In this document: positions 35,914 through 49,093 of the stretch, piece by piece
Numbering within the stretch: the first letter of the stretch is position 1
How the letters are laid out: every line of letters starts with the position of its first letter
Source of the DNA: Leuctra nigra
Lineage: Eukaryota; Arthropoda; Insecta; Plecoptera; Leuctridae
Direction of reading: 5' to 3'
DNA: 64,000 bases
Assembly: GCA_934045905.1 (NCBI GenBank)
Contig: OW203763.1
Coordinates: 18,606,948-18,670,947, forward strand
Notes under the pieces: generated by a model
Seen by the model: only the letters and a program-made list of their open reading frames with translations
Databases searched by the model: none
Told to the model about the DNA's origin: nothing
Program-made: the position numbers and the translations under genes

Positions 35914-38900
35914 ATGAACTATTTATTGTTCAAGATATCAATTTTATGCGCGATTACAACGTTTTGTTTTGCCAAAATTTCTGACCAAAGGCGCTGTGGC
36001 GATGCAGACTGTGCAAGTAAGTCCTAGTAACTACTACCTAGCCTCCTAGGACACATTGACTTGACTGCTGCATGAAAAAATAATTTAGCCTAGTTATTGC
36101 AATGCCTACTTTGCACAATTTCACGCTAGTAAACTACAGGTTTCTTAATCGATCTTAATTTCAATCCATTTTACAATGATTTAGGTTAAATCATTTAAGT
36201 TGTATTGTAACATCTGTTTATCTTCATTCCCTAGATCCGGTTTCTTATGCCAAAACTCTGCTCCGCTACAGTGGTGATGATCCACGACTTTTGTCATTTA
36301 AGCCTGGAGAGAAGGTGATAGTATATAGCAAATCAGCGGGCTCTAGAGATGATCTCTGGGGTGTGGAGGTAAGGCGTTTCCAGCCATTAAATTCAACAAA
36401 ATTAGCATTTACCTAGATCTTTTACAACAACTAATATTATTTTCAGATTGGTGGTAAACGAGGTTATGCTCCAAAAGGTTTGCTACGGGAGGAACGCATT
36501 CTTACAAGTACACTTAATTTCGTGGTCCCCACTGAACCAGAAACCGCTCCACACATCGCTAGTTCTGTCGCTCCTATCGAAGTGAATGCTGCAAACCCAA
36601 CAGAATCGTATGAAGTCGTTGATGGAACTACACTATACTACGATAACGTTGGCAGTACAGCTGTTCCTGAACAAATAACAACACCAAGCCCATTTCAAGA
36701 AAAAGTGGAGGAATATCAGGAAACGGTTGAGATACCGCAGCAAACAGTGGAAGTAACTGAAGAAAAGTTAGAGACACCTCAAGAAAAGGTTGAAGTGCAT
36801 CAGGAGGAAATAATAGAATTTCAAGAAAAGGTAGACGTATTACCTCAGGAAGAAATAAAGGAATACCAGAAAAAGGATGATGTACCTCAGGAAGAAATGA
36901 AGGATTCCCAGGAAAAGGAAGATGTACCTCAGGAAGAAATAAATGATTCCCAGGAAAAGGTTGAAGGACAAGAGGAAGAAATAAAGGTTCCTCAGAAAGA
37001 AGTAGATCACCAAGAAACAGCAGATAATCATCAAGATAAAGTAGAGGATCACCAGGGAGTGAAAGATGATGATCTTCAGGAAAATTCAGAAGATACTCAG
37101 GAAGAAGGCAGTGCTCAGAGGATCTACAAATATATAACGAGTCTTCTGCCTTCGGAAGGTAGTGGGTTTTTATCATCATCTGAAGACCAAGCAGAAGTTG
37201 ATGCTGGGAGAGTTGTTGATGAGGCTCCAGGTTCTGGTGAAGGAGATGATGCAACAAGCGAAGAAGAACCAGAAGATGAAACCAACTCGGAGGAAACTGA
37301 CAGTGAGGAGGAGACTTCAGAAGAGTTGACTGATAATGTTGTAATAGACAACGTACCCAGTGTTCAACCTGCAGTTGGTCAAGCATCTAGCAATGCAGAA
37401 GCTGATGTTGACAAGGTTGGGAGCAACGAAGATGGAAACAATAATGTCGACAATGTGGAGAAGCAAATGGAAGAAGTAATTTTGGTCACTGAAGGTAATG
37501 TTCCCGAGTCCAGCACTGTTAATGTGCCTGAGCCAACCCTTGAAGTGGACGAACACTCTGTCCCTGCCTCATCTGTACCTGATGTTCATGAGCCTGATCC
37601 TGTATTTGCCTCAGCTACACCTGACCCTGTCCCTGCATCACTACTGCAAGAACCTGTTCCTGCCTGGTCTGCACCTGAACCTGTGCCTCCTCCAGCTTAC
37701 CTCGACTCTTCAACTGTACCCGACCCTGTCTCTGATGTACCTTCTCTGGACTCGGACCCTTTGGCAGCTGAACCTGACCCTATCCCGGCCATGTTACCTG
37801 ACCCAGTCCCTGCCATGATACCTGACCCAGTCCCTGGCACTGGCAGTGATCATTCCTCAGATACTGGAAATGATCAGATCTCTGAACCAATACTTGCCAC
37901 TTCTGCTCCCCCAGACATCGATCACATTGACCAATACTCCGATTCAACTAGCACCCCTGATCCTGGTACAGTTCCCACACCTGATACGATCCCTAACATT
38001 TACCCTAATCCTAATGATTTCATGGACACTAAATCAGACGCTGATCCAAACAACGATATTGAGAAAACTGAAGAATCACAACCTGTTCATGTAGAAACAC
38101 CATTAGACCAAATTATTGACAAGCTACAGCTCGACAATAATGCCCCTAATGCCTTTAACACACCATACTTCTCATTTGAAGAAAGCATACCTTCCATTAA
38201 TAGTACCTTAGAGCCAAACAACACTGATCCTGGGGTTACATCAGATGATAAGGATGAGACAATGGAATATAAACCTGCCCAACTACCCTGGGATGTACCA
38301 GAGGACTCCACAACCGAGAACTCTGTCAATGTGCAGGTTGAACATGATGAAGTTGCTACGCCAACGGAAACACCAATGGAAACGCCAAGTGAAGAAGATA
38401 ATAGCTCGCCTGGATTCTTTGAATCCATCATGAATATGTTCAGTGGATCTGCAACTCCACCTCCGACTGACGAAGTTGCCGAGGATGTGGCAGTTCCGGA
38501 TGGCGACGAGGCTATGCAAGGAGACCAACCAGTCGTTGGTCAGGAAGACCCTATTGAATATCAGCCAGATGTCAGTGAAGAAAAGCCATGGTGGGGAAAG
38601 AATCCATTGAAGTGTAAGTAATTTCACATTATTATTTTATTGACATTCGAGAACAACTGGGGTGGTTACAATCTGTATCTTTTAAGGTTACCCATCGTAT
38701 TATTTATAATATCTGTCGCCCGTTTCCAACACTATTTACTATTTAGCAATAGTGTACCTACATGATAGGTACCTACCTACTATGTTTATAAGAATCTCTA
38801 AAACCAACAGTTCAAGAATTGTCTTGTAATTTTAAATATTTTAAGTGATAAGATATATCAGTTGACCAGGTACTTTGTTTTTGTTCTAAATACATATTCA

Positions 38901-41900
38901 TAGTAGAGGTTTTGGATCAAGTTCAGTGGACAAAAACCAGGTTCATGGCACTGGCAATTGACCATGTATTGTGGCGACCATAAAGAATCATTCACTCCCA
39001 AAAATGGGCACCTTTTTGTTCAGTCTGAACTTCTCAAAATGCTGATGTCTACTTCTCCAAAGGTGGTAGGTACCTACTACCTAGTGACTATCCTATTTAA
39101 CCCTCTTAGTGCCAAGAGCCGATAGGTATATCGGCTCTGAGAGTTTGTGCGAAACTTGCCAAGGGCCGATATATCGGCTACATTTTAAATTAAATCTCGC
39201 GCCTCTTAATGTCTTTGGAATGTTGAACTGCTTGATCGACTGGGTTGGTAATAGTGTGGTAGTTTATTGAAAAAATGTTTGGTGGCGGTAGTGTACAGAT
39301 TTCTTACACTTTTGACGCAAAATTACATTTTTTCAATTCAAAATGGCGTCTACTTTTGCTGGCATATATTTTAAATACATTATATCATAGCTTCTGTAGT
39401 TTTAATCACAAAAATATGAAATTAATCATGAGTGTTGAGAAAATATTAGTAAATCTAAAAAATATATTCATCTTATTGGGAAAAATTCATTACAAAATTT
39501 GTGGCATGATAAACATTTTTTTTATTTTTTTTTTTAATCCAAATAAAAAAATAAAACATGTACAATAAGAATAATCATGAACTAAATTTTTGTCCAAGTC
39601 CTCATTATACTTTTACCACCATGTAAAAAAGAAATCAACAGTTTTGGTAAAGCACAAGCAAAGATATCAACTTTTTACTGTGATTCAACAATTTGTGAAA
39701 ATATGGCCTGGCATTCTTCGCATATATACAGGAAATAATGCTGGCACTAAGAGGGTTAATAGGTATAACAGTGATAAGGATACATTTTTATTTTAATATT
39801 TGTATTTGTATAATTCAGTAAATAATATGATGTTGATGTGTTTTGATTTCATCACTTCATTTCTGTGTCTCCATTGATGAGTACCGAATCTATTTGCTGA
39901 CAATAACTTAATTTTGTTTTAATAGAGGTACTGTTTTCCCCAGAGAAATCTATGTTTACTTAGTACTTATAATTTCACTTTGAAGGTCATCAAAGGAAGG
40001 CATCTAATTCAGACACTTAGTAGTGTGAGCTATTCTCATCTGAAAAAGGTCTCTGTGCTAAAAATAAACAAATTACTTATTTATCAACAACAAGAGCATG
40101 TACTAGTCTGTAGTGGATAGCCAAGCAGCCAAGTACAAAGACACATCTTGGTTCTCAGAGATTCTTGACAGTGCAGTAGTGCACAGGTGAAATGAACCTT
40201 GGTGTGTTAATTACTGCCTCATTGATTTACTTCTAAGACCTAGCATTCTGTTTTTTTAGGGATGAATGAGGACTCTATGTATCTGGAGCCATCTGGTAGC
40301 TACTATGGTATCCTCTACATTGCTATCACAGCAATGGCTGTTCTGGTCTTCACCCTAGGCTACTACCGCATCGAGGTAAGATTTTAATAAAGTTTATTAT
40401 ATTTTTTTGGAACTGGTGTGAAGGATTTGTAAGTCTGATTTTACATTTTCAAATAAATATTATCATTTATCAAGCAATAACTTGGTTTTAAGCTCCATAG
40501 ATGTACTAGTTACTTATTGATCTTATTTGACTTTTAAAACCAGCCTGTACAAGAGTACGTGTATAAACTATGTGTACATTAAACTTGCCACTGTCAAAAG
40601 TTTGTTGGTTGATATTTTGCAGAATTCGAGGCAGGATTCATTCTATGTCGGGAAGATAAACAAGCTAGAGAGAGCGCTCCATGTCTCCAATACCGAATGT
40701 CTTCAGATAAGAGAGGAAATGGAAGCGGCATCTAGTCAAGCCACCAGTCGCGTCCATGTCGACGAGGATATCAGACAGCTGCAAGAGGAACTGGACGCTA
40801 AGACGGTATGTGACTTCTTAGTCCTTAATCGATCAGTCCTCATGCTTTATTAGAGATGGGATGATTCCGATACAGATTATTCAGAGTGATTCTTGTGAAT
40901 CCGATTCTCTAGGATATATTTAGTATGTATATAATAAATATTATTTAGTATTTATTTACCTAGGTATAATAAGAATTTAAATAGTACATTGGAATTTCAC
41001 ACTCGACTACTTTTATGTGAATAATTTATTTTTTACCAGAATAAAACAAAATAATGCTTATTTATTTAGCTGAGTAATAACAGCCATTTTAAATTTCTTC
41101 AAGTGTGTGAAGTACTCAACACCGACAAATAGATACCAGCTCATTGCGTCTGGTATAGGTAATTCAAATTTCAAAAATGAAAAATTAGCAACAAAATTGA
41201 GTAAAATTAGAAAAGAATCGGAATCGCTAGAGCCTAGATATGGAGCCAGAGTCCAAGAATCGGTAGGCGGAATCGTCCCATCCATCCATCCCTATTTGAT
41301 GGTGTAAAGACAATTTTTTGGTTCTAAATCTATCTAGTAATTTAAATTGCCCATCATTTTCAGTTTCTACCTAGGTACATATTTTTCTTTCTTGTTCATA
41401 ACTTTTCTACACATTTATTTACAAAATAAGAATCTTCTATTTGAAGAACACATTCAGTAGTGGGGAAACTTTTCATAGTGCTTATGTGTAATTTTATTTT
41501 ACATACTTTCCTTTGTGATTTGAAATTGATTGAACGCTGATTTGGAAGATAAACTATTGAAAATAATCAATTAAGAGGTTTGGTACGTACCTAGTAGGAA
41601 CATTTTGCTATTGTAGAGTAAGGAAGGCAACCTCTTGCCTCATTCAAATGAATCTCTATACTTATCCTGAACTCTGACCATCTGTACTTGATCTGTCTTT
41701 GCAGTTGGCTTGTCAAGATTTAGAGGAGCGCATGAGCCTTCTGAATGCCGAGCTGGATGCTGCCATGGAGACCGGAGAGGAGCTGAACCGAATGTTGGGC
41801 GATTACTTGGCCGACAATCAGGGAACAGGCAAGCTGCGTGAAAGTGTTGACTCGTTGCAACAGCAGTTGGCCAGTCAGCAGACGACCATCTCGGCTACCA

Positions 41901-44900
41901 ACACACTGATTTTCAACAAAAATATGGAGGTGAGGCTCCATGACTTTAGGGTATTCCAGTGGTACCTACCACGTGACTAAATAAAACACGAAAAAACATA
42001 TAAAATATAGGTATAAAACATACTGTTGCACATATGAGGAAGATCATGTATTTTCCTGATTCTATAAGTGATTCTACAACCCACTGTACCTTTTTCGCCT
42101 TCAATATTTTGGTCCCGAAATTTTTTTGACGTAATTTTGCTGTAGCATTAAAAAATCGCACAGACCGCAATTCTCACTCTACAGACTTGCAAGTGGGCTC
42201 GTTGTCTTCATTATGAATAGGCGAAGAGGGCTCTAAGTTTCTTTTTGTCAATAACTTGATATCTAACCTGGCCACAGGCACCAATAAATGTGGGTTTTCT
42301 CAACGGAAAACCCGGTAGGTACACTGGACAATTCATAAATTCATAAAACGGTATTTGAAAGAAATTGATTGTCTGAAAAATGTGATGGCTTCATCCGATG
42401 AAGTCTATGCTAACTTGTCATCTACCTCTAGTAGATGAGCTCTGATTTCATTGATAATGACAAGGATTGGTTGTCAAGGAACCTGACCAGCAGCCAGTCC
42501 GTTTCGTTCAAATACCGTTTTATGATTTGTTGGGTTTACCTACCTACCGACTTTATTTTAGAAAAATTGCAATAAAAATATCAAAAAAGGACTTCAGTAC
42601 CCCCTAGAGGTATATGTATTATGATTATTCATGCCAAGTTTCAGCTTGCTGTTAAACGGTTCTGTGAATCATCTTGAACCGTCAGTTTAAATCGTCCCGG
42701 ATATTTTTTTGACTTCACAAAATGGGTTGATTTCGCTAAATATCGGTCTCAGCTGACATCTCTAACAATATTTACCTGAAATTAAAGTCATTCATACCTA
42801 CCTCCCCTGGAATCCCCTTAAATCAATAACTTATAAGTTATATGAGTAGGTACCTACTACCTACTACTGAGTGTTTAACTGATATTCTTCATTACATTGC
42901 CCATCAGTAATACTAATATGTGTTCTATCATTATTCATTCCACAGAATGAATTATTATGCAATGAAGTTTCAACATTGAAAGATAAGTTAGAGAAAATGA
43001 AGCATGAGCTGAGTAAGAGCAACGAGATTTGCGCAAATCTCCGCGCGGAGTCGATGCAACAGCAAGAACAATGGACCAGGAGCCACGGAGAGGAGCTCCT
43101 CGCCCAGAAGTCGGAAGTGGCTCGCCTGGAGAAGATCGTGTCGGATCTCATAGAGAGGCTTCAGACTTCTGACGCGGAGATCATGATCATGCAAGAGTGT
43201 GTCCAGAAGATCAACCACGGCGACTCAATCCATGAGATGCTGGATCTGGGGCGTGTCACAGCTCGTCTGGAGACTGCCACGAAGAAGTGCGAAGCGATGT
43301 CGGAGCAGTTAGCAGAAGAGACAGGAGCTAGGAAGCTTCTTGAAGGTAGGATTTTGCGTAGATTAAACATGGATACAAAAGTTTAATCCCTTTTTACTCA
43401 TTAAGTTTAAACACTCGAAAAGCCAGTGATTAATTGTTTGTACATAATTAATTATAAATAACATACTACAACAGCTCAGTGAAACTTGCCATTTTTCATA
43501 AACTAAAAATTAGATTCGGAAATCAAAATAGCAATTCTTCTTCATTGTCTCTTTTTTTTTGTAGGTACCTAGTACGTATTGGTAGCAAACATTATTGCAC
43601 TACATTTCGTCACCCATTTACAATAAACAACAATTAGCACATTTACTGCAAATAGTAGATGGCTGTTCACAATTCACATAGACCGTTTTTGTGTTATGCA
43701 TTTTTTTCTATTAACCAATTATACAAGTCTGCCGGGAATGGTTTCTGATGGGTTATAAAATAAATAAGAAAAATAATGCAAAACCACTCTATGTGAACGG
43801 CCCTTTAGACTTGGACTTGTTCTGAAATATATCCCTCTCATCTCGCCTGAGACTGTATGGAATAACAAAGTCAGTGATATTGAGAGTTATGATCTCTCTC
43901 CATGTTTAATTTGATTGTGTCCTATGTCAGTGGCAAGGTGAATGTTTACACCATATCTTATGCACGCTTGTCTTACTTTTTACAGATCACCTGCGTGTTA
44001 TTACTCAGGAGATCGTAGTGCTCACGAAGAGCAATGCCCAGGCTGAGAAAGACAAGACTGAGGCTATTACAAAACTTGATATTCTCACCAACTACTTCAA
44101 AGATAAGGAAGCCCAGCTGCAGAAGTAAGCTACTTTCCGACATCATGATGCTTGGAAATAATGCGTACAATTTCATTATATACATATTTTTTTTAAAATT
44201 ATTTAGATTCAGTACATGTACTTTATGGACCCAATGTACTTAAATTTGTATTACGTATGTCAGTTAGTACCTATATTTTGATAGTTTTTATGGTTTCTTT
44301 TGAACTCGGTATAAAATTCATAGAATACTTGTTGTCATGATGCCACTTGTGTAGATCACAAATGGCATATCGTGGTGTATGTCCCGTCGTGAATGTATAG
44401 TTTCCCTGCTGAGAGATTGTGTTCCGTTCGTTTCAGAGATATCGACATGCACGAAGCGCTGTTCAAGCAGAAGTCCGGTGACGCAGATTCCATGTATAGT
44501 CACATGAAAACTCTGCAAGAGCAATCCACCCACGCAAAGTGAGAGAACACTTCAGCCAGATTGACTTGTTTTCTTTCTGATGCGATTGAGCTTATAATAT
44601 ATGTGGTGGCTTTTCTTTGTTTCAGGTCACAAATTGAAATGCTTAAGAAGGAGTGTGATGATCAAGAAAGGAGTCTGAAAGAACAGATATTTGTTGCAGA
44701 GACAAAAGCCCATGAAAATTGGGTAAGTAAATAATGAATAATTATCTTTATTAAATGTGGAGTTTTATGTGGTGGGATAATGCAGGAGATTAAAGAAATC
44801 AACAGTAAAACGCAAACAGCCAAATTGAATGTTTGAATTGTTCTAACTAAGATTTGGCTGGTTTACTTTGACTTCATTCCTGTTTTTGTCGTCACTAAAG

Positions 44901-47497
44901 ATTGATCTTCGAGTGTCCTGGTTTTACTCGGCTGCAGTGATTGTGGTGGGTGCGCAATTAAGACCACTTTAAACATTTCAACGATATTTCAGGTGGCAGC
45001 TCGTCAGGCGGAGAGGAAGTGTGAGGAGATGAAACAGGAGGCTGCGATCTTACGCAATCGTCTCACGTTAGTTGAGACTCAACTTGCTAAAAGTAATCAA
45101 ATGCTTGAACATCCGCCCATGGTCAATGATAGTAAGTCACTCTTAGTCTTGGCTCTTACCACTATTATTAATTATCATTGAATCGTAGCTCATTTCAGAA
45201 TACCTAGTCAATTCTGTTTCGAATGCTAGGGATATTCAGAAAATACTGATTGATAATTAAAACATTTTAATGACAGAAAACAATTGTGCATTTAGTGGAA
45301 TCTGTTTTGATTAATTGTAACATTTCCATTGTGTGGTAAAGTAACAAACTTTCATATCAAATCATTTAGACAATATATTTAGGTAGTTTAGATTGACAAT
45401 AAATGTTTGGTAGCTACAACTGTAGTCACATATTTCAACACTTGAGTTCCTTTTGATACAACATTGTTCAAATGTTGGCAAAATTTAATGAATATGTAGA
45501 ATATGTATGTAGAATTTTCGTGCAGCCCAAAATCGTGACTATCACTAAATATGCACAATTTTGCTGAAAAATCACTTACTTGTATTTTATCACAAAAATA
45601 AATATATCAGGAGCCTATCTACAGTGTAACTAGGTACTACAAGGTACTACTCATATCTTGACACATAAAGATCTGTATGGTCCTGCAAAGTGCAGTGCAT
45701 AGTACTGTAGTGTAGTGCGTAGTACTGAACACTGCACTACATAATGTACTGCCCTCAGACATGACATGTTTTCATTTTATTTCATTTTTCTCTGATGTGA
45801 TAAACAGGGTATCTACTAGTTTATATCAAATAGTTTCAGTTAGTGTCATGGTAGTATGTCATGAGTAAGCAATGAGTCATGAGCAATGTCATGAGTACTC
45901 CTAGTAAGCAAGGAGTAACTGTAGTAGAAGTAGGTAAAAAGAGCCCTGAAGAAGATAATTTTCCAATAGTACCTCTATCCAAACAGATGAACTAACATGT
46001 TTTGCCATTACTTTGCAGGAGTGCCTATTGAAGGGAATGGTGAGATGCATATGTCCCCTCATCACATGCAATACATGGACTTAAGCTACTCACCCCGACC
46101 CTACATGCCACCCCCCTTGTACGAGCCCGACGAACGATTGCCACCGCTGGGCTGTCTACCCACGGCACCCCTGCCTCCCCCTCCAGCTTATTCCCGACCT
46201 CGTCATTACGAGTCAAGCTTCCGACCCCTGCCGCCTCAGAATCGCAGCAGACGCACAGGTAAAATACTTGATATCTATCTCTTCTTCTTCTTTTTGACGG
46301 AGTGGGTAAAGCAGAGCGTCGCTTTGCAAAGATTCGCCAGTTCTGGCACACGATGGAGGCTGACGCTGTGCCAGAATAATCGAGCAACTGTGAGACGATA
46401 TTGAATCATCTGTCAAATTTCCCGATACTGTTTAGATGTAGATCAAGTACATAATTCTGCCAAATCCATAGTAACTTTGTCCAATTATTCAAGTTGATCC
46501 ATTGTATGCAAACAACTTGACAGATTTTGAACCTTCTTGAAACATTTGTTTTAACGACGCTACCCTAAATTTAGATGTGAAGGCAATTTTTGATGTCGAG
46601 CTTAAGTTGTTGAGATCTTGTAGTGTGTTGCCTTGTTGAAGTGTGTAGGCTGCAAAGTTCATAAGAAGTGTTGTTGCAAGTGCAAAACCTTCATTTGCTC
46701 ATGTAGAAACAGTCATATTGTAGGATAGAAAATGTGGTTTCTCTGTGTAATGCTGATGGATGGTTTCTTGCGATGTGTCACAGTATGTAGTTTATTTCTT
46801 GATGAGCTGTACTAATATGTACCTCAATGAATGACAAATACATTGTCTTCTGTGATGTCCTATACACGCTAAAGCTACCTAATGTACACTCCTGGACAAT
46901 GAAATTGGCCCGCGGTCAATGTTCAAGTGACACTACGGCTAGTATTTAACATTTATTTTGATGTAATTTTTTGAACCGGATGGCTAGTGTGAGTTTAGGG
47001 TCGAAAAATTACTTTAAATAAATAATAAATACTAGCCTAGGAGTTGAGTGAATATTGACTGCGGACCATTTTCCGTGTCCGGGAGTATACAATATAATTT
47101 AATGTGCCCATCATTGGGAGTTGTCCCTGGCTTTCTGTGTTGTATTTCATTATTCTACTATTTTGGAGTAATCTTGATTATTATAGTCTGTCTGTTCATA
47201 ACTGCTACTTCCCTAAATCTCCAATCTTTAATCTCATTTACAATAGTACATTGAGGCGACGACATTGAAAAATATGCCTAGTTTCTCCAGCATTATAAAT
47301 CATGATGGAATCTCAACGTCATTATGTAAATGAGGCTTAAATTGTTTGTTGATTGTCCGTTATTTCTGATAAAATTTACATTGATATGCGTTGATACAAC
47401 TTATTCTGATATGTGTTTCTTTGCAGGTTCTAATAGTTCGGGCCATTCTTCCGGTTCCATAGAAAAATCAGGCTCTCGCAAACAATTTGACTCGTAA
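35914..47497 (+). CDS. Tango1: Tango1 / MIA3-type ER exit site cargo receptor
   Basis: Exons: 35914-36016, 36235-36368, 36447-38613, 40260-40375, 40623-40805, 41705-41929, 42946-43345, 43986-44124, 44437-44538, 44626-44722, 44993-45131, 46019-46258, 47427-47497. Total 4116 nt (1371 aa plus TAA), all phases consistent and GT-AG. Residues 1-20 are a signal peptide (LLFKISILCAITTFCFA). About 27-105 is the SH3-like MIA/MOTH domain (YSGDDPRLLSFKPGEKVIVY, LWGVEIGGKRGYAPKGLL). About 110-800 is an acidic luminal region with PQEEIK/SQEK repeats and PDPVPA repeats. About 818-837 is the membrane span (GILYIAITAMAVLVFTLGYY). About 841-1268 is coiled coil, and 1269-1371 is proline-rich (APLPPPPAY, RPLPPQN). 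TANGO1 loads bulky secretory cargo into COPII carriers at ER exit sites, with its proline-rich tail binding Sec23/24. It is divergently paired with FIG4. Confidence 0.95.
36778..37065 (+). repeat. Coding repeat in the Tango1 luminal domain
   Basis: About 17-codon units of the form PQEEIKEYQKKDDV / PQEEMKDSQEKEDV / PQEEINDSQEKVE, tandemly arranged and acidic. A second coding repeat, PDPVPA, follows at about 37590-37850. Unit-number polymorphism is likely. Confidence 0.75.
39101..39755. mobile_element. piggyBac-type MITE in a Tango1 intron
   Basis: The ends are CCCTCTTAGTGCCA and TGGCACTAAGAGGG, with TTAA exactly on both sides (39097-39100 and 39756-39759). Subterminal GCCGATATATCGGC-type palindromes occur twice near the left end. 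655 bp, AT-rich interior, no transposase. A textbook piggyBac footprint. Confidence 0.85.
40851..41294. mobile_element. Decayed relative of the TAGAGATGGG hAT-like family
   Basis: The left end TAGAGATGGGATGATTCCGAT resembles the element at 29751. The right part has AGAATCGGAATCG and GGCGGAATCGTCCCATC, then a CATC expansion that blurs the end. No target duplication can be read. It lies in a Tango1 intron. Confidence 0.55.
42341..42525. mobile_element. MITE, copy 1 of a two-copy family
   Basis: Perfect 19-bp inverted ends, TCATAAAACGGTATTTGAA and its complement. The interior (GAAGTCTATGCTAA, AGTAGATGAGCTCTGATTT, AACCTGACCAGCAGCCA) is shared with the copy at 48915-49093. A TA target inside the TIR edge is possible. 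It lies in a Tango1 intron. Confidence 0.75.
46887..47087. mobile_element. TA-flanked MITE in the last Tango1 intron
   Basis: Imperfect inverted ends of about 40 bp: left CACTCCTGGACAATGAAATT, right the complement of TACTCCCGGACACGGAAAAT, both continuing into GTCAATNTTCA. Each side is flanked by TA (46885-46886 and 47088-47089), as for Tc1/mariner-type elements. Confidence 0.65.
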
Positions 47498-47845
47498 CTG
47501 AGTTCGAGTCTTTAGTGTATTTATTGTTACGGGGATAAAAGTAAAGTTTCGGCATTTTCAGTGAACAAGGTTTTGTGGGTACGTACTACGTATAAATAAA
47601 GTAAACTGTTACGCTTTCTGGTACGTTTTTAAAAGTTTCATTGGAAAAATAAAATAAAACCAGATAAGGATTCTGGTTTAATGTCAAGATAAAAGCCAGT
47701 ATTTCAACTTTGTTATTTTTAAGTTGATACTAAATTTTTTAGAGAATTGTCGATTACAAGGTCATGACTTATGGTCGAGATGAATGATCTTCAGAATTGT
47801 GCACATGGGTGAAGTGTTTCTCTCTCCTATGTAACATAAAACTTG

Positions 47846-47851
47846 AATAAA
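47846..47851 (+). terminator. Candidate poly(A) signal for Tango1
   Basis: AATAAA about 350 nt past the stop codon. Other AATAAA words nearer the stop (around 47594 and 47648) are equally possible. Confidence 0.35.
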
Positions 47852-48914
47852 ATCAACTGTGATGAGATTATAATCTATTTATTGTAGGTACATAGTTATT
47901 TGTCATTCTCAAGATACCCACCCTTCAAGGCTTCATTGGATTAGTGAGAAATCTGCTGTTGTATCAATTCCTATTTGTTTTCAAATTTGATTCAGAAATT
48001 GTAGATGGTTTACATTCTGTCTTAAAAATTGTTTGGAGTCACATAAAACGAGTGGCTCACAAGCTGCAGTCAGAGCTTGTCCATGCGAATAAATAAATGA
48101 AGTTCCTGCAAGCGCAAGCGATTTTGCTGCTTGTTGTAGACACTTTTTTGGATACGATTGAAGACAAATGGGTTGACGAAATGATTTGAAATTTTAATCA
48201 TTAGATAAAAGAAAAACTTATGGTTATCACTTGGTACATATATTTTTAATATTTTGCTTTGTTAATTATAATTATTACATTTTTTATTACATTCATTGAT
48301 TTTTGGTGAAAAATTTTATATTTTCCTGTCTCGCTTGGTGCCGTATGAAATTTAATTTTAAAAATATGCCAAGTGATAACCCTAAGTTTGTCTTTTATCT
48401 AATAATCATCTCCAATCCAATCGGAAATTGCAAAGTTTTGCGCAATTTTGTTGAATAACCGGCGCCTAATTAACAAGGCACGAAGCAAAAATGAAAAAGT
48501 GCTACTTATATACAATCAGACTGATTGAACATCCTGTCACACTTACACCCACTTATGAAACAATTTTTCTCTCAATATACCAAAACGGCCAAGCGCTTGT
48601 ACTTAAATATTATATTTACATAATACTCATACATAGACGTATACATCAGTCATAGGAATGAAATCAAAACATTCAGTAAAAAAAATACAAAATATTTATT
48701 ATCAAATAATATCAGTTGATCACAAATTACAGTCCACCAATCACGGCTCATAAAGCTGTCAAAATAATAATTGTTATAAAACATAATAATACTATTGTAA
48801 AATAATATACCTACTTCGGAATTAACTCATACATATTAAATTGAATATCTACTTATTACAATACATTACTACATTAATACAATGTAAATATAAAGTGTTC
48901 ACTTGAACAAATAA

Positions 48915-49093
48915 TAAACGGTATTTGAAAGAAAAGGATTGGCTGATAAAGGTTTGATGGCATAATCTCATGAAGTCTATGCTAATGCATCATCTAACTC
49001 GAGTAGATGAGCTCTGATTTAATTTATAATAACAAAGATTGATTGTCAAGGAACCTGACCAGCAGCCAATCCGATTTGTTCAAAACCCGTTTT
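48915..49093. mobile_element. MITE, copy 2, abutting the fuzzy stop codon
   Basis: The left end AAACGGTATTTGAAAG and an interior shared with 42341-42525, including GAAGTCTATGCTAA and GGAACCTGACCAGCAGCCAAT. The right end AAACCCGTTTTTA is decayed and reaches the fuzzy stop codon at 49093-49095. Confidence 0.7.

Noticed and set aside
36628..37386. 252-codon frame antisense to Tango1
   Set aside because: A shadow of the acidic, repetitive Tango1 exon; leucine-rich composition is the complement of Gln/Glu codons.
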